DNA of 64,000 nucleotides from Candidatus Altimarinota bacterium (GCA_013268835.1 JABFSX010000004.1:124001-188000), one strand, 5' to 3'. Positions 1 to 11,794 are shown, counted from the stretch's first letter. The notes: generated from the letters alone by a model not told the origin. Made by a program: numbers and translations.

Positions 1-347
1 GCTTCGGGAATCTCAGAGGCGAATCGATCACCTCACTTGGTAAAGATAATTTCATCATATTTTTGACTCTCTTTTGCCTCTCGGATAAGAACCCTGAGAC
101 TCTCACAAACACTCCCATCTTGATCTACAGAGAGAAATACTCGACTCACTGACTTGAGTGATCCAACAACTGCAACACGAAAGTTCTCATCCTGAAAACT
201 CTTTACTCATCGCTTCATCTCTGCTTGTTTATCATTGTTTACAATCACCCAGAGCTCGTCAGCATGTTCGAGTGATAGATCCAGACATTCGATATGTCCT
301 GGATGGAGTGGATTTGCATACATTGATGTAATTGCGAGTGTAGTCAT
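1..347 (-). CDS. Cytidylyltransferase-like nucleotidyltransferase, 3' end outside window
   Basis: The N-terminal half of a Rossmann-type nucleotidyltransferase is visible. Residues 11-16 read NPLHPGHIE, the HxGH nucleotide-binding signature of the cytidylyltransferase family (glycerol-3-phosphate or RfaE-like enzymes). Two in-frame TGA codons read as Gly (KRGVKSF and TKGGDRF). Such enzymes activate a sugar- or polyol-phosphate with CTP or ATP; the substrate cannot be read here. It lies just downstream of a glycosyltransferase on the same strand, which suits a role in surface glycan or lipid synthesis. The C-terminus is cut by the window edge. Confidence 0.75.
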
Positions 348-352
348 AGTTT

Positions 353-1513
353 CTAAGATTTAATTTGTAATGATGATTTTAGCTTTTTTTCGAATGCGTC
401 AAGAGAAAAGTCACGAGCCCGAAGGATAGAATTTTCTTTCATGGACTCCCAATCTTCTTTTTTTGTATCTTGTACTATTTGTTTCAAACTCTGAATTCAA
501 GCATCTGAATCAAGAATCTCGATGAGTTTTCCTGTTGTATTCTGCACAATTGTCTCACGGAGTCATCACTCATTGACTCCAATCACGGGAGTACCACAAG
601 CCATACTCTCCACGGGTGACATCCCAAAATCTTCATCAATCGGAATATATATAGTAGCAAGAGCTCATTGAATGAGGGAAATAAGATCTGTATCATTCGG
701 GGACTCGATCGCCCTGATATTATCCTTTCACTTGATTTTCGAGAGAATCTCATCTTTCATCGGATCATTCTTTCCATAGGTTAGAATCAGATTCTGTTCA
801 GGCATCTGGAGAAATGCATCAACAATGATATCTACTCGTTTTGGTGGAGAGAGTCGAGCAAATGAGAGAAAATAATTCCCTGTAGACACTGACACATTCG
901 GAGCAAATCGATCGATATCCGTCGGTGGATAGAGAATCTCACTCTCAAAATCACAAAAAGAAAGGAGTCGATCGTGGACGTTTTGTGAATTGGTAAAAAT
1001 ATGATCCATCAGGGAAAGTTGCTTCGTGTAGCTTCGAGCTTCTCGATCCAATACTCGATCAGCAACCTTATGAAGCCACTTCGGAAATCGCATCATATAG
1101 CGATCACGGAAATCAAAAATATACCTCGGTGGGGTATGACAATAGTATATTTTTTTGGTAGTTTTTGGAATATTTCGAACCGCATCGAGACAATTTCCAG
1201 AAAATATCACTATATCATAATCAGCCAAGAATCGAGTCTTCTCTATAAATCGATATTTGAGGATTGCATGCCTGAATCCCTTTGCAAAAACAGGCTTCCC
1301 AAGAGCTATCATCTTTCCTGTGAATCCAAGTTCTCGTGGATCAAAGCTCCCTTCAGAGAAAAACCCCGATACCAGATCTGCATCGAGTGCCTTCGCCATC
1401 AATGTCACAAGTCGCTCTCCCCCACCACGATAAAGAAAAGCATCATGGAGAATAGCGATTCGAGGCTTTTTTCATCAATTATTCTGTTCTATTTGTTCTA
1501 GGTATTCTTGCAT
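353..1513 (-). CDS. GT4 family glycosyltransferase
   Basis: This 386-residue protein is a retaining nucleotide-sugar glycosyltransferase of the GT-B fold. It has an N-terminal GGGER segment, a YCHTPPRY motif near residue 128, a sugar-nucleotide region starting ARLSPPKR, and the E-x7-E block EDFGMSPVESMACGTPVI near residue 295. Several TGA codons read as Gly, including both glycines of the NEGGLRET segment. The ATG at 1513 is chosen because it restores the N-terminal beta strand (IAILHDAF). It ends 5 bp before the nucleotidyltransferase gene and probably shares its transcript. The sugar and acceptor are unknown. Confidence 0.9.
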
Positions 1514-1525
1514 GGAAAATGATGA

Positions 1526-2029
1526 TTATTGAACCTTGGAAAGTGCTTTGGTAGCATAATTAACCTTATCATCCCAACCCATCTCATCTTCAAGAGAGCA
1601 ACTGATGCGAATTGGTCACTCTTGTGAATTCTTGTATGGATCTTTCAGTTCACCATAGAGATCGTAGTTTCGCTTAATTGCTCACCATATATGATGTTTT
1701 ATATCTCATTGATTAAGAATTATTTCTTGAGTGATAACCGTTTCATGCGGAAACCATGAGAACAACATTGATCCTCAGAATTTTGCCTTTCGTACGGGAA
1801 AGCTAAATTTTCAGTTTTCATCAGTTACTGTCTCTTCATTGTATTTATTCTGACTATCAAACCATCCAGAGATGGATGTGCGAACAATCTTGGTATTTGC
1901 AAGTGGCTTTCCACCTGAAAGGATTGTTCACTCTATCGGAGAAAAAAGGTAAAATGTAGGCATAGTAAAAAATAAGATTACCGAAACACCAATCAAAATA
2001 GAAATAAGGAAAAAGAACATTTTTTTCAT
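1526..2029 (-). CDS. DUF6795-like membrane-anchored protein
   Basis: This 167-residue protein has one N-terminal hydrophobic segment (residues 4-24) and then a compact domain. The pattern FSPIEGTILSGGKPLANT and TDENGKFSFPV resembles DUF6795, a carboxypeptidase-regulatory-like beta-sandwich. Five TGA codons read as Gly. It was recognised by remembered family pattern only, so the family call is moderate. The likely location is anchored in the membrane with the sandwich outside. It precedes the GT4 gene on the same strand with a 12-bp gap. Confidence 0.7.
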
Positions 2030-2140
2030 ACAAGAAAGTATGTGTATTTCTCATTGATTTTCAAGTCAGATTTCGAGTGAGAAAAAGAAAATTGAAATCC
2101 AAGGGAAAAACAATAGAATTTGGGGGAAATATATTACTAT

Positions 2141-2734
2141 ATGAAAAAGATACAAATTCTAATTACTTCTTCATCAATATTACTAGTTTTAGTGCATATA
2201 ATTTTTCCTGAACTAAAAATTGATGAAATTACTGTAATGCTAATTGTCATTGCCATTATACCGTGGCTTACTGGACTTTTTAAATCTATGAAATTCCCCA
2301 ATGGGATGGAATTTGAATTTCAAGAATTAAAAAATGTTCGAGAAGAAGCCAAAGCAGTATGATTGATAAGTGAAGTGGGGAGAAAAAATACTAAAAACTA
2401 TGATTTTATTGAAATTGCGGAATTAAATCCGTCATTAGCCTTAGCCTGATTGCGAATTGAATTAGAGAAAAGTCTTAAAAAATTGAATGAAATAAGTTGA
2501 ATTGAACAAAAATGAAATTGAATATATCATCTTATGAATAATTTATATAAAAATTGAATTATTAGTTCAGAAGAAATGTCTGTACTCTCTGATATGATTG
2601 GCACTCTTAATAGAGCAGTACATGGAGAAGATTACGATCCTCGAATTAGTCAATGGATTATAAGTACAGGTCCTCAAATTTTAGATAGCATTAATAAAAA
2701 AATAGATAATTTACCAGATAAAAATTTAAAATAG
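2141..2734 (+). CDS. Two-TM membrane protein with DUF4145-like C-terminal domain
   Basis: This 197-residue protein begins with two hydrophobic helices (about residues 4-22 and 29-47). The rest is soluble and mostly alpha-helical, including an L-RIELEKSLKKL helix and a later LNRAVHGEDY segment. That layout resembles the DUF4145 or HEPN-like helical domains found in defence-associated and regulatory proteins. Seven TGA codons read as Gly. The ATG at 2141 is preceded by GGGGGAAAT, one of the few purine-rich leaders in the window. A start at 2120 would use TTG and gives no extra conserved sequence. Function is unknown. Confidence 0.75.
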
Positions 2735-2752
2735 TAGCTAAACCTAAATTGA

Positions 2753-3871
2753 ATGAATCTTAACCGTATTGTCGTTATCGCAGATTGGCTCATCGACTTC
2801 TGATGAGCAGAACTCGTCATCTCTCATCTCTTGGAAGCATTCCCTGAAGCGGATATCTATACGAGTGTTTGTTTTATGGATCATCCGATGCTGGAGTGAA
2901 GAAATGTATATACTAGCTGGCTCCAGAAGGTTCCATTTTTTAACCGCAGACACAAGCTTGCTGGGATTCTCCGACCATTTGCTTTTCGGAGTTTTGATCT
3001 GTCCGAATATGATATCATCATATCATCGAGTAGTGCAGAGGCCAAGAATGCAGGATTCTCAAAACGAGGAAAAAATACAAAACATATCTGCTATTGTCAC
3101 ACTCCCATTCGCTATTATTGGAGTCACTATAGTGAATATCGGAATATGATGGAATTCGGTTTTCTCAATCCCCTTGCCCGATTTGTTCTCGATCATCTCA
3201 TCAATTGGCTCAGGAAACTCGATTATGAAGCAGCTCAAAAGGTAGATTTTTTTGTTGCGAATTCGGAAAATACGAGAGAAAGAATAGAGAAATACTATGA
3301 CCGAGAAAGTGAGGTGATATATCCTGGAGTGGCGATAAAAAATATTGAGGATTCTGAAATACATTCAGGATGACAAGAAGGTTACCATATCAGTGTCGGT
3401 CGTTGTATTCCTTACAAGAAATTTGATCTTCTTGTTGATGCGTTTAATCAAAATGGAAAGAGGCTCATTCTCTGTACTGCGACGGACACTCCTCTATTTC
3501 GAGAGCTCAAGGAAAAATCCAAGACAAACATCGAATGGAAGTTTCGAGTATCAAACGAAGAAAAAGATACACTCATGCAATGAGCCAAGGCGTTTCTCTT
3601 CCCGCCACTTGAAGACTTCGGACTTGTACCGATCGAAGCGATGGCGATGGGAACTCCGGTTATAGCGTATGGTGAATGATGAGCTCTTGAGACGGTTGTA
3701 GATGGAGAAACTGGAACTTTTTTCTCCCCGCAGACTCCCGAAGCACTGAATATCACAATAGAAAAATTCGAAGCGATGACTTTTGATAGAGAAATTATTC
3801 GAAATCATGCGAAGAATTTTGGAAAAGAAGTGTTTCAGAAAAAGATCCTAGAATTAATAAAAAAGATCTAA
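2753..3871 (+). CDS. GT4 family glycosyltransferase
   Basis: This 372-residue GT-B glycosyltransferase has an N-terminal [14 protein letters not shown] segment, the [10 protein letters not shown] motif near residue 110, NSENTRERI, the donor-site start [14 protein letters not shown], and [18 protein letters not shown] near residue 290. It is a paralog of the gene at 353-1513, with the same CHTP-R-Y and E-x7-E layout. TGA supplies both glycines of GGAEL and of EGGALE. It lies on the plus strand and converges head-on with the WbqC gene with no gap. A 26-bp palindromic repeat copy lies inside the reading frame (about 3349-3374). Confidence 0.9.
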
Positions 3872-4567
3872 TTATATATCTAAAATACCTCAAGAATTCT
3901 TCAGTATTCCTATTGATTCAGGTCACTCATTAAAAATGAGATCTATTATGCTCATGTAAGGAATGAAATCCCCCCATAATTGAACATATGTAGGATGGTG
4001 AAAATCTTGAAATTTTAATGCTACATTAGCCTTTTTAAAAATACTAGAATCTATATATCATCTTCATCAGGATCATGATATATATGTATCTGATCAATAC
4101 AAGGCACATATATCAGCCAGGGCCTCTGAACTCGAAGAAGTCATAGATGGCATCATTTCGGATAATACAACCAGTTGTGTTGATATTCAAAGTAATTCAC
4201 AAAGAATTTTTATAGACCTAATATTATAGGCAGCTAAATTAGTCCCCGTATAATCAAATATACTTTTGATTTGACCACTAAATTGATTATAAAATTTAGA
4301 TTTTTTATATGACTGTTCTATTGTTTTCCAATGCTTATCTAAACTTCAATAAGTGAAACTAACTTCATTAATTGCTTGTCCCATTTTTACTGAAACAGGC
4401 AGAGATAAAAGAATAGGACCATTTGGTCATTTTATAGTATTTCGATTATGAAAATCTCCTTTCGTATATTGTGCATTATCATAAAATATAAAGATATCTG
4501 ATAACAATATTTTATGAAAAAGACCAATATATGGAATATAGTTAGGCTGATGTATCGAACAGATCAT
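3872..4567 (-). CDS. WbqC family protein
   Basis: This 231-residue protein opens with CSIHQPNYIPYIGLFHK, the hallmark HQPNYxPWxGxF start of the WbqC family. Next come the family's usual DDAQY-like segment (YDNAQYTKGDFHNRN) and the conserved C-terminal HPTYVQLWGDFIPYMSIIDLIFN region. WbqC-like proteins occur in O-antigen and capsule loci; their biochemical role is not settled. Nine TGA codons read as Gly, including a SGSGGRGY stretch. It is the last gene of the minus-strand glycan operon and starts 3 bp after the PIG-L gene. Confidence 0.88.
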
Positions 4568-4570
4568 ATA

Positions 4571-5185
4571 TTATTTAATAATTCTTATTAATTCAAATGC
4601 CTCCATAAAACGATCATTGCGAAATATATCAAACGCACGATATTCAGCAAGTCATTCAATAGCACGATCTGCCATATATACCTTTCATCCCTGAGAGGAA
4701 TGAATACGAACAGCCTGAATCTTTGTCTTGATATAATCAGTAATATCAAAGTAAGCTGTGGGATGAAAATTGGTAGTCGTACTAGGTGACTGATACACAT
4801 AGACTTCATTTATCATTCGTACAGCCACGAGACTCGCTTGAAATACTGCCCGATGATCCTGATGTACATCATTCCCCGATGGAATAAAAACAATATCTGG
4901 TGATATTTGAGCTACATATTTTTCTATAATACTTATGGTATCTTGACCATGTGTCATATATCTATCTGGGAGATCTTCGATATAAAGAGTACAATTCAAA
5001 AGATGAGATGATGCACGAGCTTCCTCTGTTCTATCTATACCATTTGATCATCATTCTCATCGAGAGAGCACAAGAAAATATATTTCATATCATTCATTAG
5101 CAAGGCGACACATTGTTCCAAAACATCAAAGCTCAATATCATCTGGATGTGGCCCAATTGCAAGAACTTTTTTAAGTTGACTCAT
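4571..5185 (-). CDS. PIG-L family (LmbE-like) deacetylase
   Basis: This 204-residue protein carries the zinc-binding signature AIGPHPDDIELG at residues 9-20 and the later QDHRAVFQA histidine motif. Both are typical of N-acetylglucosaminyl deacetylases of the PIG-L/LmbE family. The SRGEGGSNG loop is coded with several TGA glycines. It probably removes an acetyl group from an amino sugar during glycan assembly. The start at 5185 lies 2 bp after the stop of the upstream methyltransferase, so translational coupling is likely. Confidence 0.9.
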
Positions 5186-5187
5186 AA

Positions 5188-5820
5188 TTATTTTTTCCTT
5201 AAAATATAAATACTAGTATTTCAAAAATATCTGTTATGAAAAGGAATGTTCCAGCCAAAAAATGGAACCTTCCAAACACTATAATAGATTCAAACCAGTT
5301 CAATTTTATCTTGATAATAAGCTAAAACACTTGGAAAATAAAACGGATTAATATGTGCTGGAAATGTGTCAAAAATACCATCTTTTTTAGTAAATCCTAT
5401 AAGGTTACCCGTAAGAAAAAAGAATATCTTTCCAACAATAATAGTATCAATATTAGGGGTAGAAATCATAATAATTCCATCCTTCTTTAATGCTCTCAGC
5501 ATCTCATTTATAAGAAGGTAGCGATTCTCTACATGCTCGATAACCTCTAAACAGCTAATGGCATCAAAAAAACTATCTTCATATGGCAAATTTTTTGTAA
5601 AATCAGATTTTATAAAATTATCAAATGGAATATCCGGATCAAGAAATCCATCAATGAGATATATATCTTGATATTCATTATCAAGTAATCTTTTTCACCA
5701 TGCACCGGATCACGATCATACATCAAGTATTTTTTTATCTTTACTTATATATTTCTGAAATAAAGAAAATAAAAAAGGATGCATATTTCAATACGAATAC
5801 TCCTGTAAAAATTTTGGCAT
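5188..5820 (-). CDS. Class I SAM-dependent methyltransferase
   Basis: This 210-residue protein has motif I ILDVGSGSGAWGKRLL near residue 35, with three of the glycines coded TGA. The post-I acidic strand is IYLIDGF. Motif II is FFDAISCLEVIEHVEN, followed by ALKKDGIIMISTPN. This is the Methyltransf_11 type often found in polysaccharide clusters. The substrate is probably a sugar or lipid-linked intermediate. It sits between a glycosyltransferase and the PIG-L deacetylase. Confidence 0.9.
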
Positions 5821-5894
5821 ATAATAAAAATTATTCTAGTACAGTATATAAGAATTATTTTTAATTCAAGTTATTGAACAAGACGAAAAACACT

Positions 5895-6944
5895 CTAAAA
5901 TTTAATATGCAGCTTCTTTTCTATAAATGGTCTCAAGTTTTCAAGATGCATACGACATATTGCCTCCTCTGAATGCACTTCTTGAATATAACGATAATTT
6001 CTATCAATATATTCTTTAGCAAAAATAGGATCTTCAAAGATCTGTTTCGTAAGATTCAATAAATCTTCATGATTCACTTTTATGAGCTCATACATATCAT
6101 ACGTAACAATTGGTTTTCGACATGCCATGATCTGCATTGGCATAAGTGATAATCCACCAATACTAAAATCTCAAAAACAAAGATCTGAACCCCTTATTTT
6201 TGCTGCAAGTGTCTCTTTATCCATAAAATCATGCCAGAAATACGTTTCTGGATCAGAAAGTTCATTTTTATACTTTTCAACTTCAAATCATTGATTCAAA
6301 AGATGTAAGGTTGCTTCTGGAAATTTTTTTTTGATATAATCCTGGAAAATACGAATTGCATATTCAGGTTTTTTATCTCAATGTAGTCTTGTAGGGAAAA
6401 AACAAGCTGGATTTCATATTAAACGAATCACTTCTCATTCTGGTTTGAAAATTGTAGTATTTACTGGATTTGGAAGCCATTTTACATCACTTCTAATTTT
6501 ACGAAGTGGATCGAGCATATCAGGGGTAGAACAATAGTATAAATCAAATTGTCGTATTTTTCTCCTAATAAAATATCCTATCATTTTATCTACGGTCCAT
6601 CAAATGATTTTAAGTAACATATTTTTCTCATCTCGAAGATAACGAGAATAATTAACTCAAAAATCAAATCCATGAGATTCTGCTATAGAAATTTGATTAT
6701 CTGTTGGTTGAAATAACAAAAAATTCTCAGTATTATTAAAGTGAACAATATCATAATTTTTTATTTCTCAATTTCTATACATATTCCACATCAAAAAAAA
6801 ATTCTTTGGAATATATACATAGCCACGCAAATGTTTTTGAATTTCAGGATATCGAAGATCTATATCTAGATATTTTTCTAGTCAATGCTGAAAAATAAGA
6901 TATTGAAATTGAAAACCATTCATCAAATATTTAATTTTTCTCAT
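5895..6944 (-). CDS. GT4-like glycosyltransferase
   Basis: This 349-residue protein has a GT-B architecture: an N-terminal domain with VHFNNTENF and ESHGFDFG, a linker WLPNPVNTTIFKP, the donor region start PTRLHGDKKPEYAI, and a C-terminal GGLSLMPMQIMACRKPIVTYD block in place of the usual E-x7-E. The first acidic residue of E-x7-E is not obvious, so the catalytic assignment is less sure than for its neighbours. Its first 14 bases overlap the end of the nucleotidyltransferase-like gene, which suggests coupled translation. Confidence 0.82.
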
Positions 6945-7929
6945 ATTTCTTTATATAAAGATGTATCTTAAAAAAATCAAAGAATTTTTTAAGCTGAAGT
7001 AATAACGAAAGGTGAAATTTTTGAAATCAAAAAGGAAGAAATTGAGGATTTATTTGTAAAATTAATTTTAACTCCTTAGTAAATCTATCATCCCAAAATC
7101 GGTAATCCATACTAGAAGGAAGAATAAGAAATCGATCATTATTTGAATATTTTTTCAAAAAAAGCTCAGTACCCTTTTTATAAAGAGAAAATTCTGTTTC
7201 TTTTTTAAAAAGAGTTGGAAATCTTCCATATATCAATGATGTTTGATTTTGATTTCAATTTTCATTAATCATTAATGAATCTAAAATTTCTATCAATCTC
7301 CAAGAGATATTTATCGATTGTTCCAAAAAAAATACCAATTTTTCTGTATCTTTATGAAGATACCAATTTTTTCGAAAATCTTTAAACTCAATACAAAATG
7401 ACTCTATGTCACTATCAAGAATTGTAAGTGAAGAAATATATTTAATAGGATATCGAAGATCATTTATATGATTCAGTACTGATTTGATAGAAATTTTCTT
7501 AGTAAGAAAAGGAATATAAAGATTCCTTAGTCAAGAAAAAAATAATACCTTCCACGCATAAATAAGAGAAAGTTCTCTTCATTTATCCCTAAAAAAGACA
7601 TCATCAAGCTTTTTTCCACTGATATAAGTTAACGAATTATGATGCGATAAATATGGAATATCACTTACCTTATCCCAAGAAATAAAAATAGGTAAATCTA
7701 TAAGATTATACTTTTTTATTTCTTGAAGAATCCTTTTTTTTATATTTCAATTAGCTCAAATGATTAAAAAATCAATATCTGAAACACCTGGTAAATCAGA
7801 TTCTCATAATGAGTAGATAGAAAATGGAATTTCTCAAAAAAAATTTTCTAAAGTAGCACAAAATTCTTTTGTCTGTTTTTCATAAAGTGAAATACTGATT
7901 TCAGTAGGAAAATCTTTTAGTTTAAACAT
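6931..7929 (-). CDS. Nucleotidyltransferase-fold protein in glycan locus
   Basis: This 332-residue protein has a polymerase-beta-like nucleotidyltransferase signature at residues 42-53: a glycine-serine (GES) followed by SDID, with the strand FLII after it. Residues 37-53 read IYSLGESDLPGVSDIDF. The remaining 280 residues are helical, rich in Phe, Trp and Lys, and not recognised. It overlaps the HprK-like kinase by 8 bp upstream and a glycosyltransferase by 14 bp downstream. A kinase-like P-loop protein next to a nucleotidyltransferase is a pairing seen in some exopolysaccharide loci. The substrate is unknown. Confidence 0.75.
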
Positions 7930-8944
7930 TAAGAATCTTATTAAGATTAGATGATAACTGATCATTATTTTCTATAATATAGAAGTTGTTTTTCTGAATA
8001 AATAATTCAAGGTTATTAATACGCTTTTTATTCGTATTAAATTTTCCTAAAAATGAAAGAAGTGAAAGATTCAGATATTCTGGAAATTCTTTGGTATAAT
8101 TATTAATAGAAGCAATTATATTAAATATATAATCCTCATCTATTATTTTTTCCAAAGAAAAGTCTTTTCCATAAGAAGCAAAGAAAATAGCGTCAATAAG
8201 GTAAGAATCTTTGATTTCATTCAATGGATTATCAACATATGTTTTTATTCCATCTGCTTTTTTACCATTCTTTAGACCCAATAAACTAGATGTCGCATCT
8301 GTAATGCGAGGCAATTCAGGAAATGGATAAATTTTATTTTCATGAACAAGACAATAGTTATCAGAAAGAATTATAAAACCTTTCTGTATAAGAAAAGCTG
8401 ATGCTAGGGTTGATTTTCAACTTCATCCCAATCAAGTAAAAATAAATGTCTTATCTCAATTTGTTACCGCTGTAGCATGGAGTATTGCAATATTATTTTT
8501 TTGCTCCAAAAGTATAAATACAATATCATGAATAAGTGTTTTTATAATAAACCTATTATAATATTTTCTAATTCGAGAAAATCATTGCAATGCCACATTT
8601 AACCAATGCCGGATAAATAATGGCTGAAATATTCCCTTTATAAGAATAGTATCTCACGAACAATCAACTAATGCAGATATTTCATTATTAATGAAGTAAT
8701 ATTTTCATCAATTACGATCTATAGAAACATAATCTCAAAAATGAGTAAAAGTCTCAATTCAAGAAATTTTTTTTCTAGATGAGAAATACGAGTATTTCTC
8801 TATATCTATAATAACATCAAAGCTATCTAATCAAGATAAAGATGAATCAAGAAAAATTTGATAATATTGATTGATAAAATCAACTAATTCTTTATCTTTT
8901 GTCAAAATTTTAATCTTTATTCCATACACATTTAATTGGATCAT
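7922..8944 (-). CDS. HPr kinase-like P-loop protein
   Basis: This 340-residue protein carries ILHATAV (residues 154-160), then a Walker A FTGLGGSGKST (169-179) and ILSDNYCLV (192-200). The order matches HprK-related kinases found outside sugar-uptake regulation. Three of the four P-loop glycines are TGA, direct evidence for the Gly reading. The N-terminal 130 residues lack a recognised domain. It probably phosphorylates or otherwise activates an intermediate or partner protein of the glycan pathway; this is inferred only from family and location. It overlaps both neighbouring genes. Confidence 0.82.
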
Positions 8945-10047
8945 TGGATTGAGTTTATAAGTGAAATATACTGAGAACTTATTGTTATATAATCGGGGAA
9001 TTGAGATCAGAAATTCTGAGCATTATGTGGTATATCTTGATTATCAATAAATTTAACTATTTTATCTCGTAATTCAAGTACATTTTTCTTATCAAATAAA
9101 ACTGCATTATCTTGGTCTTTTACTAAAAGAGCAAGATTTGGAAGATCGGAAACAAAACAAAGATTTCATCTTGCCATAGCTTCAAGCAATGCAACAGGAA
9201 TAAGCATTTTTATATTAATATCCTGAAGTGGTAGTACAAATCATGATATTTCTCAAAGTAGCTTTGGCATATCAGTAATATTTCTTAAAATTTCTATATT
9301 TTCAACTCCACTGGACTTAATATAAGACTGAAGAATCTCCATTTCTTTTTCACTTTTTCTATTAAAAAACCTCATTGCAAATATAAAATGATATTCGGGT
9401 AATAATTTTGCTAGATCTACCATTAAAAATGATCAAGCCTCTTTAATTGGTCAAGCAGAAAAAAGAATAGTATTCTTTTTTCTATTTTCGGAAGGAGAAG
9501 AATAACTATATCTCTTCTTATCATAAGATATTGGAATATAAACTATATCCTCATCTTTAAATCAAAGACATCTAACGGATGGGCGTAAATATTCGGAAAT
9601 AATTATAATTTTCTTAAATTTCCAACGAAATAACTTTAAAAAATATTTTTTATAAGAAATACTTAGTTCATCTGTTGAATAAATAGTTAATAAAAATATT
9701 GTATTCCACTTAAAGAACGCAAGAAAAATCATCGAAAGGATAAATGATGTTTCAAGATATTGAAAAGAAATTACTTGAATTTTTTTTTGATATATAAAGA
9801 TTAAGGATTTAATGGCTCATATAAAATAATAATAAATCTGAAGAAAAAAATTATCAGATAATTTTAATAAAAAATTTATATGTAAATCATTTTTATTACT
9901 ATCTTCTATAGAATCCTTAGGTGGCAAATGAGAGATAATCTCAATTTCCATATGTTTATCTAATTCCTTACCTAAAAACAGGGAATTATTTTTAATTCCT
10001 TCTATCCAAGGTGGATACATACACTGCGCAAACATCGCTAGTCTCAT
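8932..10047 (-). CDS. GT4 family glycosyltransferase
   Basis: This 371-residue GT-B protein has an N-terminal AMFAQCMYPPWIEGIKN segment, a donor-domain start TILFSAGPIKEAGSF, and the late motif FVLPLQDINIKMLIPVALLEAMARGN near residue 300, a variant of the GT4 E-x7-E block. The start at 10047 gives a natural N-terminus; the longer in-frame ORF from 10116 would overlap the upstream methyltransferase. Its 3' end overlaps the kinase gene by 13 bp. The acceptor and sugar are unknown. Confidence 0.85.
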
Positions 10048-10057
10048 ACAATAAAAA

Positions 10058-10729
10058 TTATTTCTGGAAAATATAATATGGAAAAGTATCAAAAAATGGG
10101 TACAAAAAAGGTACATTAGGAACCACGAGTTTTTTATGAAATCAAATATCTACGAGATCTTTTTCAAGTCATTTCTCACTACTATAATAAGTTGAAACAT
10201 CTCAAAAAGACTGACGAGTTAACCAATATTCGGAAGAAATATTAAATATATTACGCATCTGCGTTTTTAATAAATTTCTATTTATTGGCAAACAATATCT
10301 GTTGTGTGATGAAAAAATAAAAAAACCTCAAGATTTGAGCACACGAAATATCTCAAAAAATGCCATCAATCGAGATTTCCTATCAGGAATATAATCAATA
10401 CCATTGAATGAAAAAAATACTACATCGAATTGATTATCAGAAAATTCATGAAGATTTGTTGCATCTCAAACCATAAATTTCTCTTTTATCTCTGGAAATT
10501 TATTTTTTGCTCAAAGTATAAGATTTTCTGCAAAATCAATTCAAATGATATCATGAAATCATTTTTTATGTAATTCAATAGTAGTACGACCTCATCAGCA
10601 TCAAAGATCAAGTATAGTTGAATTTTTCGAGATAAAACTGAAAATTGCCTCCTCAGAAGACATAAGCCCTGTTTTTCAGACATAAGCCTTTTGAGAGGCT
10701 TCAGAATTATAATAATTTTTTATGTTCAT
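10058..10729 (-). CDS. Class I SAM-dependent methyltransferase
   Basis: This 223-residue enzyme has motif I ILDLGCGGGRTTIEL (around residue 40, with three glycines as TGA), DIIGIDFAENLI, VGDATNLHEF, a motif II FDVVFFSFNGIDYI, and VLKSGGFFIFSSHN. It is a typical Methyltransf_11/25 protein. It starts 2 bp after the stop of the upstream glycosyltransferase and ends 10 bp before the next one, so it is embedded in the operon. It probably methylates a sugar residue. Confidence 0.9.
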
Positions 10730-10731
10730 AG

Positions 10732-11781
10732 CTAAGAATTAATATTAAGAAATAAATTTTTCGTTTCTCATTTCAGATAATCATAATTATATTTTGATAA
10801 AATCATTTTTTGATTATTGAGGATTGATACCCGAAGAGTGGCAGCATTCTCAATAATATACTCAATATTATTAGCAAGTTCAATATACGTAGAGTGATAC
10901 AATGCATTATCATTAAATACTGAAGGAAATGCAAGTATATCCTGTAAGCACAGAAAACATCATGAGAGTGCTGCTTCATAAGCCGTAAGACATTGTCACT
11001 CTGAAATTGATGTATTTATATAAATCATCCTCAAAGATAACTCTTTTAATAACTGCCCATGTGGAATAAATCAATGAATAATAACATTATTAGATAATCA
11101 CATATCTTTAACAATACAAGAAAAATCTTTTCCATTTTTTTTATATCGATCTTCCCCAAAAATATGCAATTTAATATCAGGATATTTTATTATCAATAGT
11201 TGCATAGCAAATAGGAGAAATTCTGGATTTTTATCAAAATATAAATTTCAAATAAATACTAAATCCGATCGAGCTTGGTTTTCAGAAAAAAAATTTTCAG
11301 AAATTACCAAAGGAACAACTTTAGATTTAATTCCAAATTTTGATAAAAGACTTGATTCTCAAGGATTTATGACTCGAATAAGAGAAAAAAAACGGTAAAA
11401 AAATAAAACAATCCATTTTTTTAGAATTTTGGATTCTATCGGAATAACTTGATCATGAGCATGAAAAATTGTATTATTTCAAATTAATCAAACAAGCAAT
11501 GTCTTAATAGTGAGACTATTACTATAAATAATAGAATTTCTATTTTTCCATAAAAATAATAAGTATTGGATAAAGGATTTGTAATAAATAACCTTTACTC
11601 ATTCTATGAAATTTGGGTCATTTTCAATGACAACTGAAGAATCTATTGAAAAAATTTCACATTCAAAACCCTCTTCCCTCATAGCCTCAAGGGGTAAAAT
11701 ATGATAATTTTCTTTTCGATCAAAAGTAAAAATTTGCTTATGATATCACCAAATTATCGATATAAATTTTTTCTTCTGCAT
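10732..11781 (-). CDS. GT4 family glycosyltransferase
   Basis: This 349-residue GT-B enzyme shows AHDQVIPIES in the N-terminal domain, the donor start VFIGNLYFDKNPEFLL, LHIFGEDRYKKNG, GLSNNVIIHGFIPHGQL, and the late block INTSISEGQCLTAYEAALSGCFL that corresponds to E-x7-E. About ten TGA codons read as Gly. It is preceded by the O-acetyltransferase gene with a 13-bp gap. Confidence 0.87.
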
Positions 11782-11794
11782 TGGCTTAATTAAA

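Noticed and set aside
1001-1501. 166-residue plus-strand ORF
   Set aside because: It is antisense to the GT4 gene at 353-1513, with no recognisable motif.
2120-2140. TTG start at 2120 for the two-TM protein
   Set aside because: The ATG at 2141 has a better position after GGGGGAAAT and yields a normal membrane-protein N-terminus.
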